Source: an uncultured Clostridia bacterium
GTDB lineage: Bacteria > Bacillota > Clostridia > Christensenellales > Borkfalkiaceae
Direction of reading: 5' to 3'
Assembly (NCBI GenBank): GCA_944362555.1
Contig: CALVTL010000001.1
Coordinates: 1-64,000, forward strand
DNA: 64,000 nt
Shown: one piece after another, positions 9,442 to 17,519 of the stretch
How positions within the stretch are numbered: position 1 is the first letter of the stretch
How the letters are laid out: each line of letters begins with the position of its first letter
Position numbers and translations under genes: made by a program
The notes under the pieces: model-generated
Told to the model about the DNA's origin: nothing
Databases searched by the model: none
The model's input: only the letters and a program-made list of their open reading frames with translations

Positions 9442-9693
9442 ATGTTGGAACTTATCAAGTACATCGTCGGGCAGTTTGCCGAGGACAAGGAAAGCGTCTC
9501 CTACGAAGTGGAGGAGACGGAGGACGCCATCAACGTCACCGTGCGCCTTTCCGATTCGGATATGGGCAAGGTCATCGGCAAGCAGGGCAAGATCGCCAAG
9601 GCGCTCCGCACGCTCGTGCGCGCCGCCACGCCCAAGGATTCCAAGAAGTACAATGTCGAGATCAAGGAACTCTCGCAAGAACCGCAGGAGTAA
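9442..9693 (+). CDS. khpA: KH-domain RNA-binding protein KhpA
   Basis: KhpA is a single-KH-domain RNA chaperone that usually pairs with KhpB and affects cell-wall synthesis and small-RNA function. The 83-residue product contains the KH GxxG loop in MGKVIGKQGKIAKALRTLVR (about residues 47-66). CAGGAGGTAACAAGG gives a strong SD. In most Bacillota this gene is followed by rimM, trmD and rplS, but here an intrinsic terminator (9701-9727) and a long repeat block follow, so that cluster has been moved or lost from this position. Confidence 0.93.
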   Translation: MLELIKYIVGQFAEDKESVSYEVEETEDAINVTVRLSDSDMGKVIGKQGKIAKALRTLVRAATPKDSKKYNVEIKELSQEPQE

Positions 9694-9700
9694 CCAGGAA

Positions 9701-9727
9701 CACGCCCGTCTCTCGGGCGTGTTTTTT
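9701..9727 (+). terminator. Intrinsic terminator after khpA
   Basis: 8-bp stem CACGCCCG / CGGGCGTG with a 5-nt loop followed by TTTTTT. Confidence 0.9.
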
Positions 9728-9729
9728 AC

Positions 9730-10584
9730 TAACGAGAACCCGCACATCGTCCGCGGATTCAAGAGAGGCTTTTTTTCGGTCATTCCGAGCGAAGCGAGGA
9801 ATCCCTCGGGGAACGATAAAAGGCGAGGGGATCCTTCACGGGCAAGAGCGCGCATTTTTCGCCGCGCGCTCTTGCCGTTCGGGATGACGCGGGAGGGCGA
9901 GGCGCTCTCTACCCTTGCCCCCATTGCGACTGTCCCACAAAAAGGCTGTGCTTTGTTGCGGGAGCCCTGTGTAAAAGGGGGATCGTAAAGCCTCCCTCCA
10001 TGAGGGAGGTGTCTGCCGCTTTTGCGGCAGACGGAAGGAGTAACTAAAAATCGTCGACTTAAATAATAGCAACTCCTTCAGACTGCTTCGCATTTGCTCC
10101 GCAGCCAGCTCCCTCGAAGAGGGAGCCTTTTCTTTATGTCATCCCGAGGAGGGAGGAACGACCGACGAGGGATCGCGCTTTCCCTTGCCGGGGGGATCCC
10201 TCGTCATTTCATTCCTCGGAATGACGAAAAAGGGGGACGTGCGCCGCTTCGCCGGAATGCTCCTGCAAGCAGGCATTTCTCCTTGCGCCGGGCGGAATGA
10301 CGAAAAAAAGGGAGCTCGTGCATCGCTTCGTCGAAATATTCCTGTCCCTTTTGTCATCCCGATGGAGCCGAAAGGCGTGCGCCAAACGCCGCACGCCTCT
10401 CGGCGACGAGGGATCCCCCCGTAAGGAACAGCGTGCGGGGGGCGTATTTCGGATAAGGCTTCTCCCGAAAAGAACGTCCCGCCGCGCGGGGCGGCGGGAC
10501 GGGTGCGTTACGGAAAATATGTGCGGACGGGAAGATGTCCTCCCGCGCATACGAGGCGAGAAGGGGGGACGTGTGCGTTTATTT
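9730..10584. repeat. Gene-free gap of dispersed palindromic repeats
   Basis: No convincing gene. It holds CATTCCGAGCGAAGCGAGGA-type segments (9780 region), a long hairpin whose arms contain CAAGAGCGCGC (9842-9880), and an element with GAAGGAGT (10034-10041) and ACTCCTTC (10072-10079) arms around an AT-rich centre containing CGTCGAC. A 10232-10301 copy is the inverse of 6858-6930. Further GGATGACG/CGTCATCC segments run to about 10420. Confidence 0.7.
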
Positions 10585-11004
10585 TCATATCAGCGTGGCG
10601 GCATACGCCTCGAGGACGTCCAGAAGTTCCTCCTCGTGCTCGTCGTAATAGGCGTCGAAGGGGGCGAGCGGGGCGTCCTCGAGCACCGCGCATACGTCGG
10701 CGTCGTTCTCGGGGTCGATGTCCAGGAGGCAGTACTGCCGGTACGCCTGCGCCACGTTCTCGGCGTGGCCTGCGGGGAGCGTCTCGCGGAGCGCCGCCAT
10801 CACGGCAAAGATGTTCTCCCCGCGCAGGGCGCGGTTCAAAAAGAACTGCAAGTGCCCGCCCTCCTGCATCTCGCTGTCGTAGGTGAGCAGCTCGTTGTAG
10901 GGCGGGGGGATCTCGCCCGCCTCCCACGCCTCCCACATGGCGTTCCAGCGGCGGGTGCTCTCGTCCTCCTCCTTTTTGCCGAACAGTTTTTTCCAGAAAC
11001 TCAT
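10585..11004 (-). CDS. DUF4375/DMP19-like protein
   Basis: An unassigned soluble protein of about 139 residues. The central segment LLTYDSEMQEGGHLQFFLNR resembles the conserved N-G-G-x-x-Q-x-F-x-N core of the DUF4375 (DMP19 C-terminal-like) family, which includes a DNA-mimic protein in Neisseria; function in Clostridia is unknown. The protein is strongly acidic, which fits that family. The start at 11004 is preferred over the ATG two codons upstream (11010) because the AGAGG SD is 8 nt from the former and only 2 nt from the latter. It lies downstream of pgi on the same strand, separated by the terminator at 11043-11068. Confidence 0.6.
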   Translation of the reverse strand: MSFWKKLFGKKEEDESTRRWNAMWEAWEAGEIPPPYNELLTYDSEMQEGGHLQFFLNRALRGENIFAVMAALRETLPAGHAENVAQAYRQYCLLDIDPENDADVCAVLEDAPLAPFDAYYDEHEEELLDVLEAYAATLI

Positions 11005-11042
11005 AGACATATCCTCTGACAGGGACTTTTCAAAAAGACGCA

Positions 11043-11068
11043 GCGCGCCGCCCGAACGGGCGGCGCGC
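11043..11068 (-). terminator. Intrinsic terminator of pgi
   Basis: A perfect 12-bp stem (GCGCGCCGCCCG and its complement) with a 2-nt loop, or 4 nt if the closing pair opens. On the minus strand it is followed by TGCGTCTTTTTG. It separates pgi from the DUF4375-like gene. Confidence 0.8.
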
Positions 11069-11109
11069 CTTGCCGTATCTTACAAAATGCCGCGCTTTTT
11101 ACGGGAAAT

Positions 11110-12534
11110 TCAGACGATATACGCCTCGTCGGGGGCGGCGGCGTCGAGCTCTGCCTTCTTGTCGGCATAGCCGGGCTTGCCCAGAAGGGCGAACGTCGCC
11201 TTCTTGCCCGCTTCCACGCCGGGCTGGTTGAAGGTGTTGATGTTGAACATCGCGCCCGCGTACGCCGTCTGCAATTCAAACAGGAACAGCAGCTCGCCCA
11301 GCGTGAAGGCGTTGACTTCGGGAACGTGGATGGTGTAGTTGAGCCGTCCCGCCATCGTCAGCGCGTGCGCCGTCGCCTTGTTCTCCGCCTGGATGAGTTC
11401 CTCCATCGTGTGTCCGCCGAGGAAGGAGACATCGGGGATGTCCTCGCAGCCGTGCGGGATGGGGGTCTTTTCCTTATAGCTGTCCACCGCAAGGAAGGTG
11501 ACGACCTTGTCGAAGGGACCCTCCGTGTAGAGCTGCACCTGCGAGTGCTGGTCGGTGACGCCCAGCGCCTTGACGGGGGTCTGACCGACGTTGCAGGGGG
11601 TGCCGTCCAGCGTCACGTTCTTGCCGAGCGACTCCGCCCAGAGCTGCGCGTACCAATCGGAGACGAACTTCAGATTGTCGGAATAGGGCATGAGCACGCC
11701 GATATTCTTGCCGTCGTTCATGGCGATATACTGCAGCGTCGCGCACAGAAGGGCGGGATTCTTTTTGAGATCCGCCGTCTTGCACAGCTTGTCCATATAG
11801 GCAGCGCCCTTGAGCATCGCCTTGATGTCGATGCCCAGCACCGCCGCGGGCAGAAGCCCCACGGGGGAGAGCTCGGAGAACCTGCCGCCCACGCCGTCGG
11901 GCAAAACGTAGCTCTTCACGCCGCCGAGCGACTTGGAGATCTTGACGAGGTTGCCCTTCTTGGCGTCCGTCGTGAAGATGACGTTCTCCTTGATGTTGAC
12001 GCCCGCCTTCTTCAAGAGGTCGGAGATGATGAGGTACTGCGCCATCGTCTCGCTCGTCGCGCCCGACTTGGAGATGACGTTAAAGCAGGTCTTGGTGACG
12101 TCGATGACGTCTAAAAGCTCCTTCATGCGGACGGGGTCGACGTTGTCCTCCACGAAGAACCTGGGCCCGCGGCGCTTGCTCTTGGGCAGGTCGTTGTAGT
12201 GCAGGTGGCAGAGCGCGTTGAACGCCATGATGGGGCCGAGCGCCGAGCCGCCGATGCCGAGCACGACGAAGTTCTCGAACTTTCTGCGGACGGCTTTCGC
12301 CGTTTCCAGAATGTCGGCGACGATGGTGTCCTGGTTGTAGGGGAGTTCCGTCCAACCCATAAACAGTTCGTCCTTGCCGCGGTTCTCCGCAACGTAGGCG
12401 TGCGCCGCCTTGGCAAGTTTCTTGTGCGCGTCCAGCGTCTTTTGCGCGATCCCGTTGGGGATGTATTTGTCCGTCATGTTCGTGTAGTCCACGCGGACAC
12501 GCAGCGCCTTGCGCAGTTCTTCGGTCAGTTTCAT
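11110..12534 (-). CDS. pgi: Glucose-6-phosphate isomerase
   Basis: Pgi interconverts glucose-6-phosphate and fructose-6-phosphate in glycolysis. The 474-residue product shows the SIS-fold signatures FVVLGIGGSALGPIMAFNAL, VISKSGATSETMAQ and GGRFSELSPVGLLPAA, and the C-terminal catalytic histidine segment VTDQHSQVQLYTEGP. The start at 12534 follows CGGAGGAAGACAAA. The frame runs open upstream through the antisense of the flippase gene, but that is a shadow. A promoter (TTGAAA, 17 nt, TACAAT) lies at the end of the upstream flippase gene, so pgi can be transcribed independently. Confidence 0.96.
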   Translation of the reverse strand: MKLTEELRKALRVRVDYTNMTDKYIPNGIAQKTLDAHKKLAKAAHAYVAENRGKDELFMGWTELPYNQDTIVADILETAKAVRRKFENFVVLGIGGSALGPIMAFNALCHLHYNDLPKSKRRGPRFFVEDNVDPVRMKELLDVIDVTKTCFNVISKSGATSETMAQYLIISDLLKKAGVNIKENVIFTTDAKKGNLVKISKSLGGVKSYVLPDGVGGRFSELSPVGLLPAAVLGIDIKAMLKGAAYMDKLCKTADLKKNPALLCATLQYIAMNDGKNIGVLMPYSDNLKFVSDWYAQLWAESLGKNVTLDGTPCNVGQTPVKALGVTDQHSQVQLYTEGPFDKVVTFLAVDSYKEKTPIPHGCEDIPDVSFLGGHTMEELIQAENKATAHALTMAGRLNYTIHVPEVNAFTLGELLFLFELQTAYAGAMFNINTFNQPGVEAGKKATFALLGKPGYADKKAELDAAAPDEAYIV

Positions 12535-12565
12535 TTTGTCTTCCTCCGAAACCAAAATTTTCTCC

Positions 12566-12594
12566 ATTGTACCACACTTATGGGCATATTTCAA
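12566..12594 (-). promoter_or_regulatory. Promoter of pgi
   Basis: Minus strand: TTGAAA (12594-12589), 17-nt spacer, TACAAT (12571-12566), about 30 nt upstream of the pgi start. Confidence 0.7.
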
Positions 12595-14108
12595 GACTGT
12601 TGGACGATTTTTTTGCGTTTTTTTGCGAAAAACCGTCCGAGCAGCCCTTTGAGGTCGACAAGGCGCAGCAGCGCGAGCATCGCAGCCTCCCCCGCCGCAA
12701 GAAAGAGCATGGTGAGCGCGAGGGCGGGAAGATAGCTCAAATACAGGGCGAGCAGGCGGTGCAAGAAGTACGCCGCCGCCGTTACGGGCGCGAGCGCGCA
12801 GAAGAGCTTTGCAAGGTGTCCGCCGAGGGGCAGGCGCCCCGTCTTTTTTTGGAGCAGGAGAAGGGATAAAAGGGCGGTGATGAGGTTGTCGCACGCCATG
12901 CCCGCGAGCAGCGCCCCGCCGCCCAGAAAGCGGGGGAGCAGGAAGGTGCAGGCGAGCATGGCGGCGGAACCCGCCAGAAAGACGGCGAGGGTGTGCTTTT
13001 CGCAGCCGATGGAATTGAGCAGGCTGGAGGCGATCATCGTAAGGCTCATGGGCAGGAGCAGCAGGGCGCAGGCGGAGAGCATCTGCCCGCTCGCCGCGTT
13101 GGAGTAGAGCAGCACGCCCACATCCTCCCCGCAGACGAGGTAAAAGGGCACGAGCGCGCACGAGACGAGCAGGCTCGCCTTCAACGCGCGCGCGGTGAGC
13201 GCGCGCACTTCCTTCTGCCGTCCGCGGTAGTAGTTCTCGGAGAGCTCGGGCACGAGTACGAGCGCGATGGAGCCGATAAAGGCGCAGGGGATCGCCATCA
13301 CGGGCATCACCATCCCGCATACGACGCCGTATTCGCGCATGGCGCGGGCGGAGGTGGCGCCCGCCGCCTGCATCCGCAGCGGAAAGAGCACGGAGATGAG
13401 GGAGGAGAGCAGCGAGGAGGAGGTGCGCATGGCGGTGACGGGCAGCGAGGATGCGAGCAGGGGGCGCAGCTCCCCGCGCGGGGAGCGCAGCCGCCCGCCC
13501 GTGAGAAAGAACCAGACGAGGGCGATGGCGAAGGAGCATAGATAGGAGATGAGCACGGCGACGGCGGCAAGGTTCGCCCCGTACACGCCCGCCGTCACGG
13601 TGAGCAGCAGCACTACCCCAACGCCGATGCGGATCATCTCCTCCACGAGTTCGATGAAGGAGTAGGCGAAAAAGCGCTTGTTCCCCCAAAAGCTGCCGCG
13701 GATGACCGAATAGACGCAGGTGCACGGCAGCCCCGCGATGAGGATATAGAAGAGGTCGGCGCACCGGGGGTCGGCGAACACCTTGGAGAAGGGGGCGCGG
13801 AGCAGAAAGAGAAGAACTGCGGCGGGCACGCTGAAGGCGAGCGTGATGAGCACGCCGCCCGTGACGGCGGCGTGCTCGCGCGGGCGGTTGCCGTGGGCGC
13901 GGTGGCGGGAGATGACGCGTGAGAGGGTGACGGGCAGCCCGCTCGCCGAGAGGGTGAGAAAGACGGCGAACACGCTGTACGCCGCCTGATAGACGCCCAG
14001 CCCCTCGGGGCCGATGGTGCGCGAGAGGATGATGCGGTATAAAAATCCGAGGCAGTGTTCCGCAGCCGAGAACAGCGTGACGACGGCGGCGGTGCGGTAC
14101 AAATTCAT
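12591..14108 (-). CDS. SpoVB/MATE-like polysaccharide flippase
   Basis: A polytopic membrane protein of 505 residues in the polysaccharide-biosynthesis (MVF/MATE-like) superfamily, which moves lipid-linked glycans across the membrane. The N-terminus (LYRIILSRTIGPEGLGVYQAAYS, split here as LYRIILSRTIGPEG then LGVYQAAYS) is the SpoVB-type first helix pair, and about 14 hydrophobic segments run to the basic C-terminal tail FFAKKRKK. SpoVB is needed for spore cortex formation, but vegetative lipid II flippases share this fold, so the substrate is not determined. A TACAAT box ends 5 nt upstream of the ATG, implying a near-leaderless message. It is divergent from the LysM-like gene. Confidence 0.85.
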   Translation of the reverse strand: MNLYRTAAVVTLFSAAEHCLGFLYRIILSRTIGPEGLGVYQAAYSVFAVFLTLSASGLPVTLSRVISRHRAHGNRPREHAAVTGGVLITLAFSVPAAVLLFLLRAPFSKVFADPRCADLFYILIAGLPCTCVYSVIRGSFWGNKRFFAYSFIELVEEMIRIGVGVVLLLTVTAGVYGANLAAVAVLISYLCSFAIALVWFFLTGGRLRSPRGELRPLLASSLPVTAMRTSSSLLSSLISVLFPLRMQAAGATSARAMREYGVVCGMVMPVMAIPCAFIGSIALVLVPELSENYYRGRQKEVRALTARALKASLLVSCALVPFYLVCGEDVGVLLYSNAASGQMLSACALLLLPMSLTMIASSLLNSIGCEKHTLAVFLAGSAAMLACTFLLPRFLGGGALLAGMACDNLITALLSLLLLQKKTGRLPLGGHLAKLFCALAPVTAAAYFLHRLLALYLSYLPALALTMLFLAAGEAAMLALLRLVDLKGLLGRFFAKKRKKIVQQS

Positions 14109-14113
14109 GTCCT

Positions 14114-14119
14114 ATTGTA
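14114..14119 (-). promoter_or_regulatory. -10 box of the flippase gene, 5 nt from its start
   Basis: Minus strand TACAAT, then AGGAC, then the ATG at 14108. No good -35 hexamer is visible at 17 nt. Confidence 0.45.
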
Positions 14120-14150
14120 TTCGCGCGGGGCACATATTTATGAGTTGCCG

Positions 14151-14158
14151 CATAGGAT
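14151..14158 (+). promoter_or_regulatory. CATAGGAT element upstream of the LysM-like gene
   Basis: CATAGGAT followed by GGCGT and the ATG at 14164. GCACATATT lies 12 nt upstream, and the same pair GCACACATT-N12-CATAGGAT occurs at 41666-41694. It resembles a sigma-E/sigma-K -10 box; assignment is inference. Confidence 0.45.
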
Positions 14159-14163
14159 GGCGT

Positions 14164-14445
14164 ATGCAGCTCACGCTCGTTTTTTCGCCCCTTGTGCGGG
14201 TGGGGCGCGGACAGACCCTCGGGGACATCGCGGCGGCGTTCGGCACCACGCCCCGTTTGCTTGCCGCCCGCAATGCACTCACCGCGTCCCCCGCCGAGGG
14301 GACGTATCTCTCCCTTCCGCCCGCGGAGAACGTCTACCGCGTGCGCGGCGGGGAGACCAAGACGCTGCTCTGCGGCTCGCCCGCGCGCTATTTTGCGCGC
14401 AACGCCACGCCTTTTTTGTACCCCGGGCAGACGGTGGCGCTCTGA
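14164..14445 (+). CDS. Small LysM-like protein
   Basis: A 93-residue protein made of two weak LysM-like halves: VRVGRGQTLGDIAAAFGTTP (about residues 11-30) with LSLPP, then VYRVRGGETKTLLCG ending in YPGQTVAL. LysM domains bind peptidoglycan or spore cortex glycan, and several coat-morphogenesis proteins carry them. There is no signal peptide, so a mother-cell or spore-coat role is plausible but inferred. The start at 14164 was chosen over upstream in-frame ATGs (14107, 14140) because it follows the CATAGGAT element; an AGGATGG stretch could serve as SD. Confidence 0.6.
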   Translation: MQLTLVFSPLVRVGRGQTLGDIAAAFGTTPRLLAARNALTASPAEGTYLSLPPAENVYRVRGGETKTLLCGSPARYFARNATPFLYPGQTVAL

Positions 14446-14800
14446 AGGGCGGCGCAGCGTTCCGCCCGCCGCCCGTTCCGCCGCGAGCAGCGCACGAGCT
14501 TTTTTGTCATTCCGACGGAGCGGCGCATGAGTTTTTTCGTCATGGAGCCTTTGAAAGCCTTCCCCCCGGGGGGGAAGGTGTCACAAAGTGACGGATGAGG
14601 GGTCAAGCAGGGCGACTGTTCCTTTGCCGTCCCCCTCATCACCGCCTTCGGCGGAGCTTCTCCCAAGGGAGAAGCCTTCCCTGCCCCTGCCCCCTTGCAA
14701 AAATCCCGCAAAAAAACACAGTCTTTTTGCGGGAGCCCTATTCGGGGGGACAAAGGGGGGATCGTCAATGCAAAGGGCGGGGGCGTGGCAAGACGGGGCG
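14446..14800. repeat. Dispersed repeats between the LysM-like and coat-like genes
   Basis: No gene. 14557-14655 is nearly identical, in inverted orientation, to 21481-21578. 14704-14714 and 14724-14734 form an 11-bp hairpin (TCCCGCAAAAA arms) that is the left part of a segment repeated at 21124-21168 (ending in GGGAGCCCTATTCGGG). Confidence 0.75.
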
Positions 14801-14806
14801 GCGCGG

Positions 14807-14814
14807 CATAACAT
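14807..14814 (+). promoter_or_regulatory. CATAACAT element upstream of the coat-like gene
   Basis: CATAACATGGGGTAGAA, a variant of the CATAGGATGGGGT element at 14151, 35400 and 41687. CATAACAT is close to the sigma-E -10 consensus of Bacillus; inferred. Confidence 0.4.
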
Positions 14815-14853
14815 GGGGTAGAACGGTTACGTTCTTTTTTACGGAGGTATTCC

Positions 14854-15504
14854 ATGTCGTTTTTTTCCAACTTTTCTTCCGACCACTGTCCCGGTCCCAT
14901 CACGGGCAATCCCGTGAGCGGACTGTGTGAAAAGGTGTGCATCCAGGCGGAAAAGATCTTCGACGCGGGCATCATCCAGACCCGCCTTGAAAATTACACG
15001 CTGACGCTCACCGATCTTACGCCCGCAAACCCTACATATCCTCTCACGTTCGTGAGCGCCAAGTCGCTCACGGGGACGGGAACGGTCTCCAACGTCTCGG
15101 TGGAGCGCCAGCCCGATTCGGGCTGCGCCCGCGTGCAGGCGACCGTCACCATTCCCGTCGAGGTCGTCTATACGGACGCCACGGGCGCCGAGGGCAGCGC
15201 GACGGCGAACGTCACTCTCAACGAGGACGTGCTGATGTACGTTCCGTCCGCGTCCGTCATGCCCTCCACGGTGACGGCGGTCGCAAGCTGCGTCATCCCG
15301 GAGGGGACGTTCAACACGCAGAACAACACCTTTACGGTGAGCGCGTGCGTGACGTGCATCTTGAAGGTCGCCATGCAGGTGGAGCTGCTCGTGCCTGCCT
15401 ACGGCTACTGCGCCATCCCGCCCGCGCAGGAGTATTCGCAGGAAGTCTGTTCGGGCTTTTTCGAGCTCCCGCTCTATCCGCAGGGCAGGGGCTGCAAAAA
15501 GTAG
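14854..15504 (+). CDS. Putative spore-surface protein of unknown family
   Basis: A 216-residue protein, cysteine-bearing and rich in threonine, valine and serine. The N-terminus CPGPITGNPVSGLCEKVCIQ with the following AEKIFDAGIIQ reads like cysteine-rich hypothetical proteins common in spore-forming Clostridia. The middle alternates beta-prone segments (SLTGTGTVSNVSVERQ, VQATVTIPVEVVY), and the end is cysteine- and aromatic-rich. No signal peptide or membrane segment is visible. The SD is TACGGAGGTATTCC. The sigma-E/K-like box at 14807 and the neighbouring LysM-like gene suggest a coat or exosporium role, which is inference only. Confidence 0.6.
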   Translation: MSFFSNFSSDHCPGPITGNPVSGLCEKVCIQAEKIFDAGIIQTRLENYTLTLTDLTPANPTYPLTFVSAKSLTGTGTVSNVSVERQPDSGCARVQATVTIPVEVVYTDATGAEGSATANVTLNEDVLMYVPSASVMPSTVTAVASCVIPEGTFNTQNNTFTVSACVTCILKVAMQVELLVPAYGYCAIPPAQEYSQEVCSGFFELPLYPQGRGCKK

Positions 15505-15559
15505 TTTTCCGCTCATAAATATCTGCGCGCCGCGGCAGAAGCCGCGGCGCGCAATTCGT

Positions 15560-15703
15560 ACATGGGTGGGGGAAACGAGCGCCCGTCCGTACATGGGGTG
15601 GCTGAAATCCGTACATTCGGACATGGGGTGGCTGAAATTCGCTCACACGGACATGGTCGCGTCGTTCGGACACGGGCGGGGGATTATTCGGACACGGGTG
15701 CGG
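15560..15703. repeat. Degenerate 30-bp tandem repeat
   Basis: Units start with ACATGGG(G)TGG at 15560, 15591 and 15621, with degenerate units at 15651, 15670 and 15692. Units 15591-15620 and 15621-15650 are exactly 30 bp and share ACATGGGGTGGCTGAAAT. The array reaches into the last codons and stop of rqcH. A related single unit (TGAAATT then GGACATGG) lies at 32513-32538. Confidence 0.75.
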
Positions 15704-17351
15704 CGGACTCTGCAAGGGCGGGATCGCCGAGCACCGTTTCAAAGCCCGTATAGGTGACGAAGCCCGCCTTGCTGCCCTTGGGCTTTCTGACGTTCTTCAC
15801 GGGGCAGCAGTCCACGGGGATCTTGCCGCCGCCCGCCTCCGAGAACTTCGCGCACACGCCCGCCGCAAAGGCGAGCACGTCGCGGGGGACTTTTTTCCCC
15901 TGCGCGCGGATGACGACGTGCGCGGAGTGCAGCCCGCGCGCGTGCAGCCACACATCGTCGGGCGCGCTCATGCGCACAAGGCGGTCGTTCTGCACGTTGC
16001 TGCGCCCCGCACAGACGGTGAAATCTCCCGCCCGATAGGTGCGGAAGGGGATCTCCGCCTTCGCCTTTTTCCGCCGCGCCTCCTGCGGGGCTTTGACGAG
16101 CCCTTCGCCCGTGAGCTCCTCCTCGGCGGCGCGCAGGTCGTCCATGTCCTCCGCCGCGGTGAGGAGGGGGGTGAGGCTCTCGAGATAGGCAAGCTCCCTG
16201 CGCGTCTCCTGCTCCTGCGGGGCGAGCGCCTCGAGCGTGCGCTTCTGCTTCTGATAGCGCCTGAAGTATGCCTGCGCGTTCTGCGAGGGGGTGAGCTGCG
16301 CGTCGAGCGCGATCTTCACCGTCCGCCCTTCCTCGTCGTAATAGTTGACGAGCTCACAGCTCGTCATCCCGCGCGAGAGCGCGTACAAGTTGGCGGTCAG
16401 CAGCTCGCCCTTGAGGCGCACCGTCTCGGCGTCGGCGGCGGAGCGCTGCTTCTCCGCGATCTGCGCGAGCCGCTTTTCCTGCTTCTTCTTTGCCTGCGCC
16501 ACGGCGGAGAGCAGCCGCCTGCGCATCCCCTCGAGCGCCGCTTTGCGGCGCTTTTTGCGGTAGAAATACGCCTGCGCCTCCGAGAGCGTCGCAAAGGGGC
16601 GCGCGCCCGCGTGCATCCGCGCAAAAAAGTCGCATACGTTGCCGTTTTTTTCCGTCACGCAGGGGGAGATCTCATCCGAGAAGATATAGTCATGGACGTG
16701 CGCGGCAAGGTCGCCGCCCGTAAAACTTTTGGCGATGTCCTCCGCCGTGCAGGGGGCGAGCCCCGCCACGCGGGTGAAGAGGAAGTGTGCAAGGTCGCCC
16801 TCCGCGCCCGCAAGACAGGCGCGGAGGGCAGTAAGGTCGGAGGGGTCGGCTTTGTCCTGCCGCGCGGGCAGAACGTACTTCGCCCCGGGCAGGATGAGCC
16901 GCTTGCACTGTTCGTCCGCCGCCGTCGTCTTGAGCGCGCCCAGGATGACGCCCTGTTCGACGAGCAGCAGATTGGAGTATTTCCCCATCACCTCGGCATA
17001 GAGGATGCGCTCGCACTCCTGAAAGTCGGAGACGCAGTGCAGGCGGATGGCGAGGATGCGCTCGAAGCCCGCCGTCTCCACGCCCGTGATGAGCGCGCCC
17101 TGGATATATTTGCGCAGCAGCATACAGAAATTGGGCGCGACGAGGGGGTTTTCGCTCTCCTCTTCCGAAAAATAGACGCCGCAGTCGGACGCATTTGCGT
17201 TGAGGGAGAGTTTAACGGTGCGCTTTCCCGTGTATATAAGAACGGAGACCTCCTCGCGCGCGGGTTGATTTATTTTGTTGACGCGCCCGCCTGTGAGCGT
17301 CCGATGCAGTTCCAGCGCGTTGAGGCGTAGGGTGAAGGCGTCCTGCGGCAT
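15684..17351 (-). CDS. rqcH: NFACT-family ribosome-rescue factor RqcH
   Basis: RqcH recruits alanyl-tRNA to stalled 50S subunits and adds C-terminal alanine tails that mark peptides for ClpXP. The 555-residue product has an NFACT-N domain (MPQDAFTLRLNALELHRTL, then GGRVNKI), HhH-like and coiled-coil regions around residues 260-420, and an NFACT-R domain (YRAGDFTVCAGRSNVQND, then DDVWLHARGLHSAHVVI). The start at 17351 gives the canonical N-terminus; the frame runs on to 17411 without an SD. The last codons (PVSE) are encoded within the tandem repeat at 15560-15703. It is divergent from tig and near clpP and clpX, which degrade its tagged products. Confidence 0.92.
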   Translation of the reverse strand: MPQDAFTLRLNALELHRTLTGGRVNKINQPAREEVSVLIYTGKRTVKLSLNANASDCGVYFSEEESENPLVAPNFCMLLRKYIQGALITGVETAGFERILAIRLHCVSDFQECERILYAEVMGKYSNLLLVEQGVILGALKTTAADEQCKRLILPGAKYVLPARQDKADPSDLTALRACLAGAEGDLAHFLFTRVAGLAPCTAEDIAKSFTGGDLAAHVHDYIFSDEISPCVTEKNGNVCDFFARMHAGARPFATLSEAQAYFYRKKRRKAALEGMRRRLLSAVAQAKKKQEKRLAQIAEKQRSAADAETVRLKGELLTANLYALSRGMTSCELVNYYDEEGRTVKIALDAQLTPSQNAQAYFRRYQKQKRTLEALAPQEQETRRELAYLESLTPLLTAAEDMDDLRAAEEELTGEGLVKAPQEARRKKAKAEIPFRTYRAGDFTVCAGRSNVQNDRLVRMSAPDDVWLHARGLHSAHVVIRAQGKKVPRDVLAFAAGVCAKFSEAGGGKIPVDCCPVKNVRKPKGSKAGFVTYTGFETVLGDPALAESAAPVSE

Positions 17352-17410
17352 AAGTTTCCTCCCGTAACTTCCCCGAGGGGGCGGTGCTGCCCGTGCGGGG
17401 ATACGTGACA

Positions 17411-17439
17411 ATTATACCCGAAAAAAAGAAAATTGTAAA
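17411..17439 (-). promoter_or_regulatory. Promoter of rqcH
   Basis: Minus strand: TTTACA (17439-17434), 17-nt spacer, TATAAT (17416-17411). Confidence 0.65.
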
Positions 17440-17519
17440 TAAAAATGCTTTCCTTTCTCGCGCCGATATGGTAAAATGTACTTTGCCGAAAAATGCAATA
17501 ATAAAAATGGAGTATAGAA

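Noticed and set aside
11110..14133. A single 1007-codon minus-strand open frame joining pgi to sequence antisense-in-frame with the flippase gene
   Set aside because: Only the last 474 codons are Pgi. The upstream part is an out-of-frame shadow of the flippase, which has its own good frame, and a promoter and SD for pgi lie between them.
15560..15703. CRISPR-like array
   Set aside because: Units are contiguous 30-bp tandem repeats without unique spacers, degenerate, and no cas genes are nearby. The same holds for 40340-40508.
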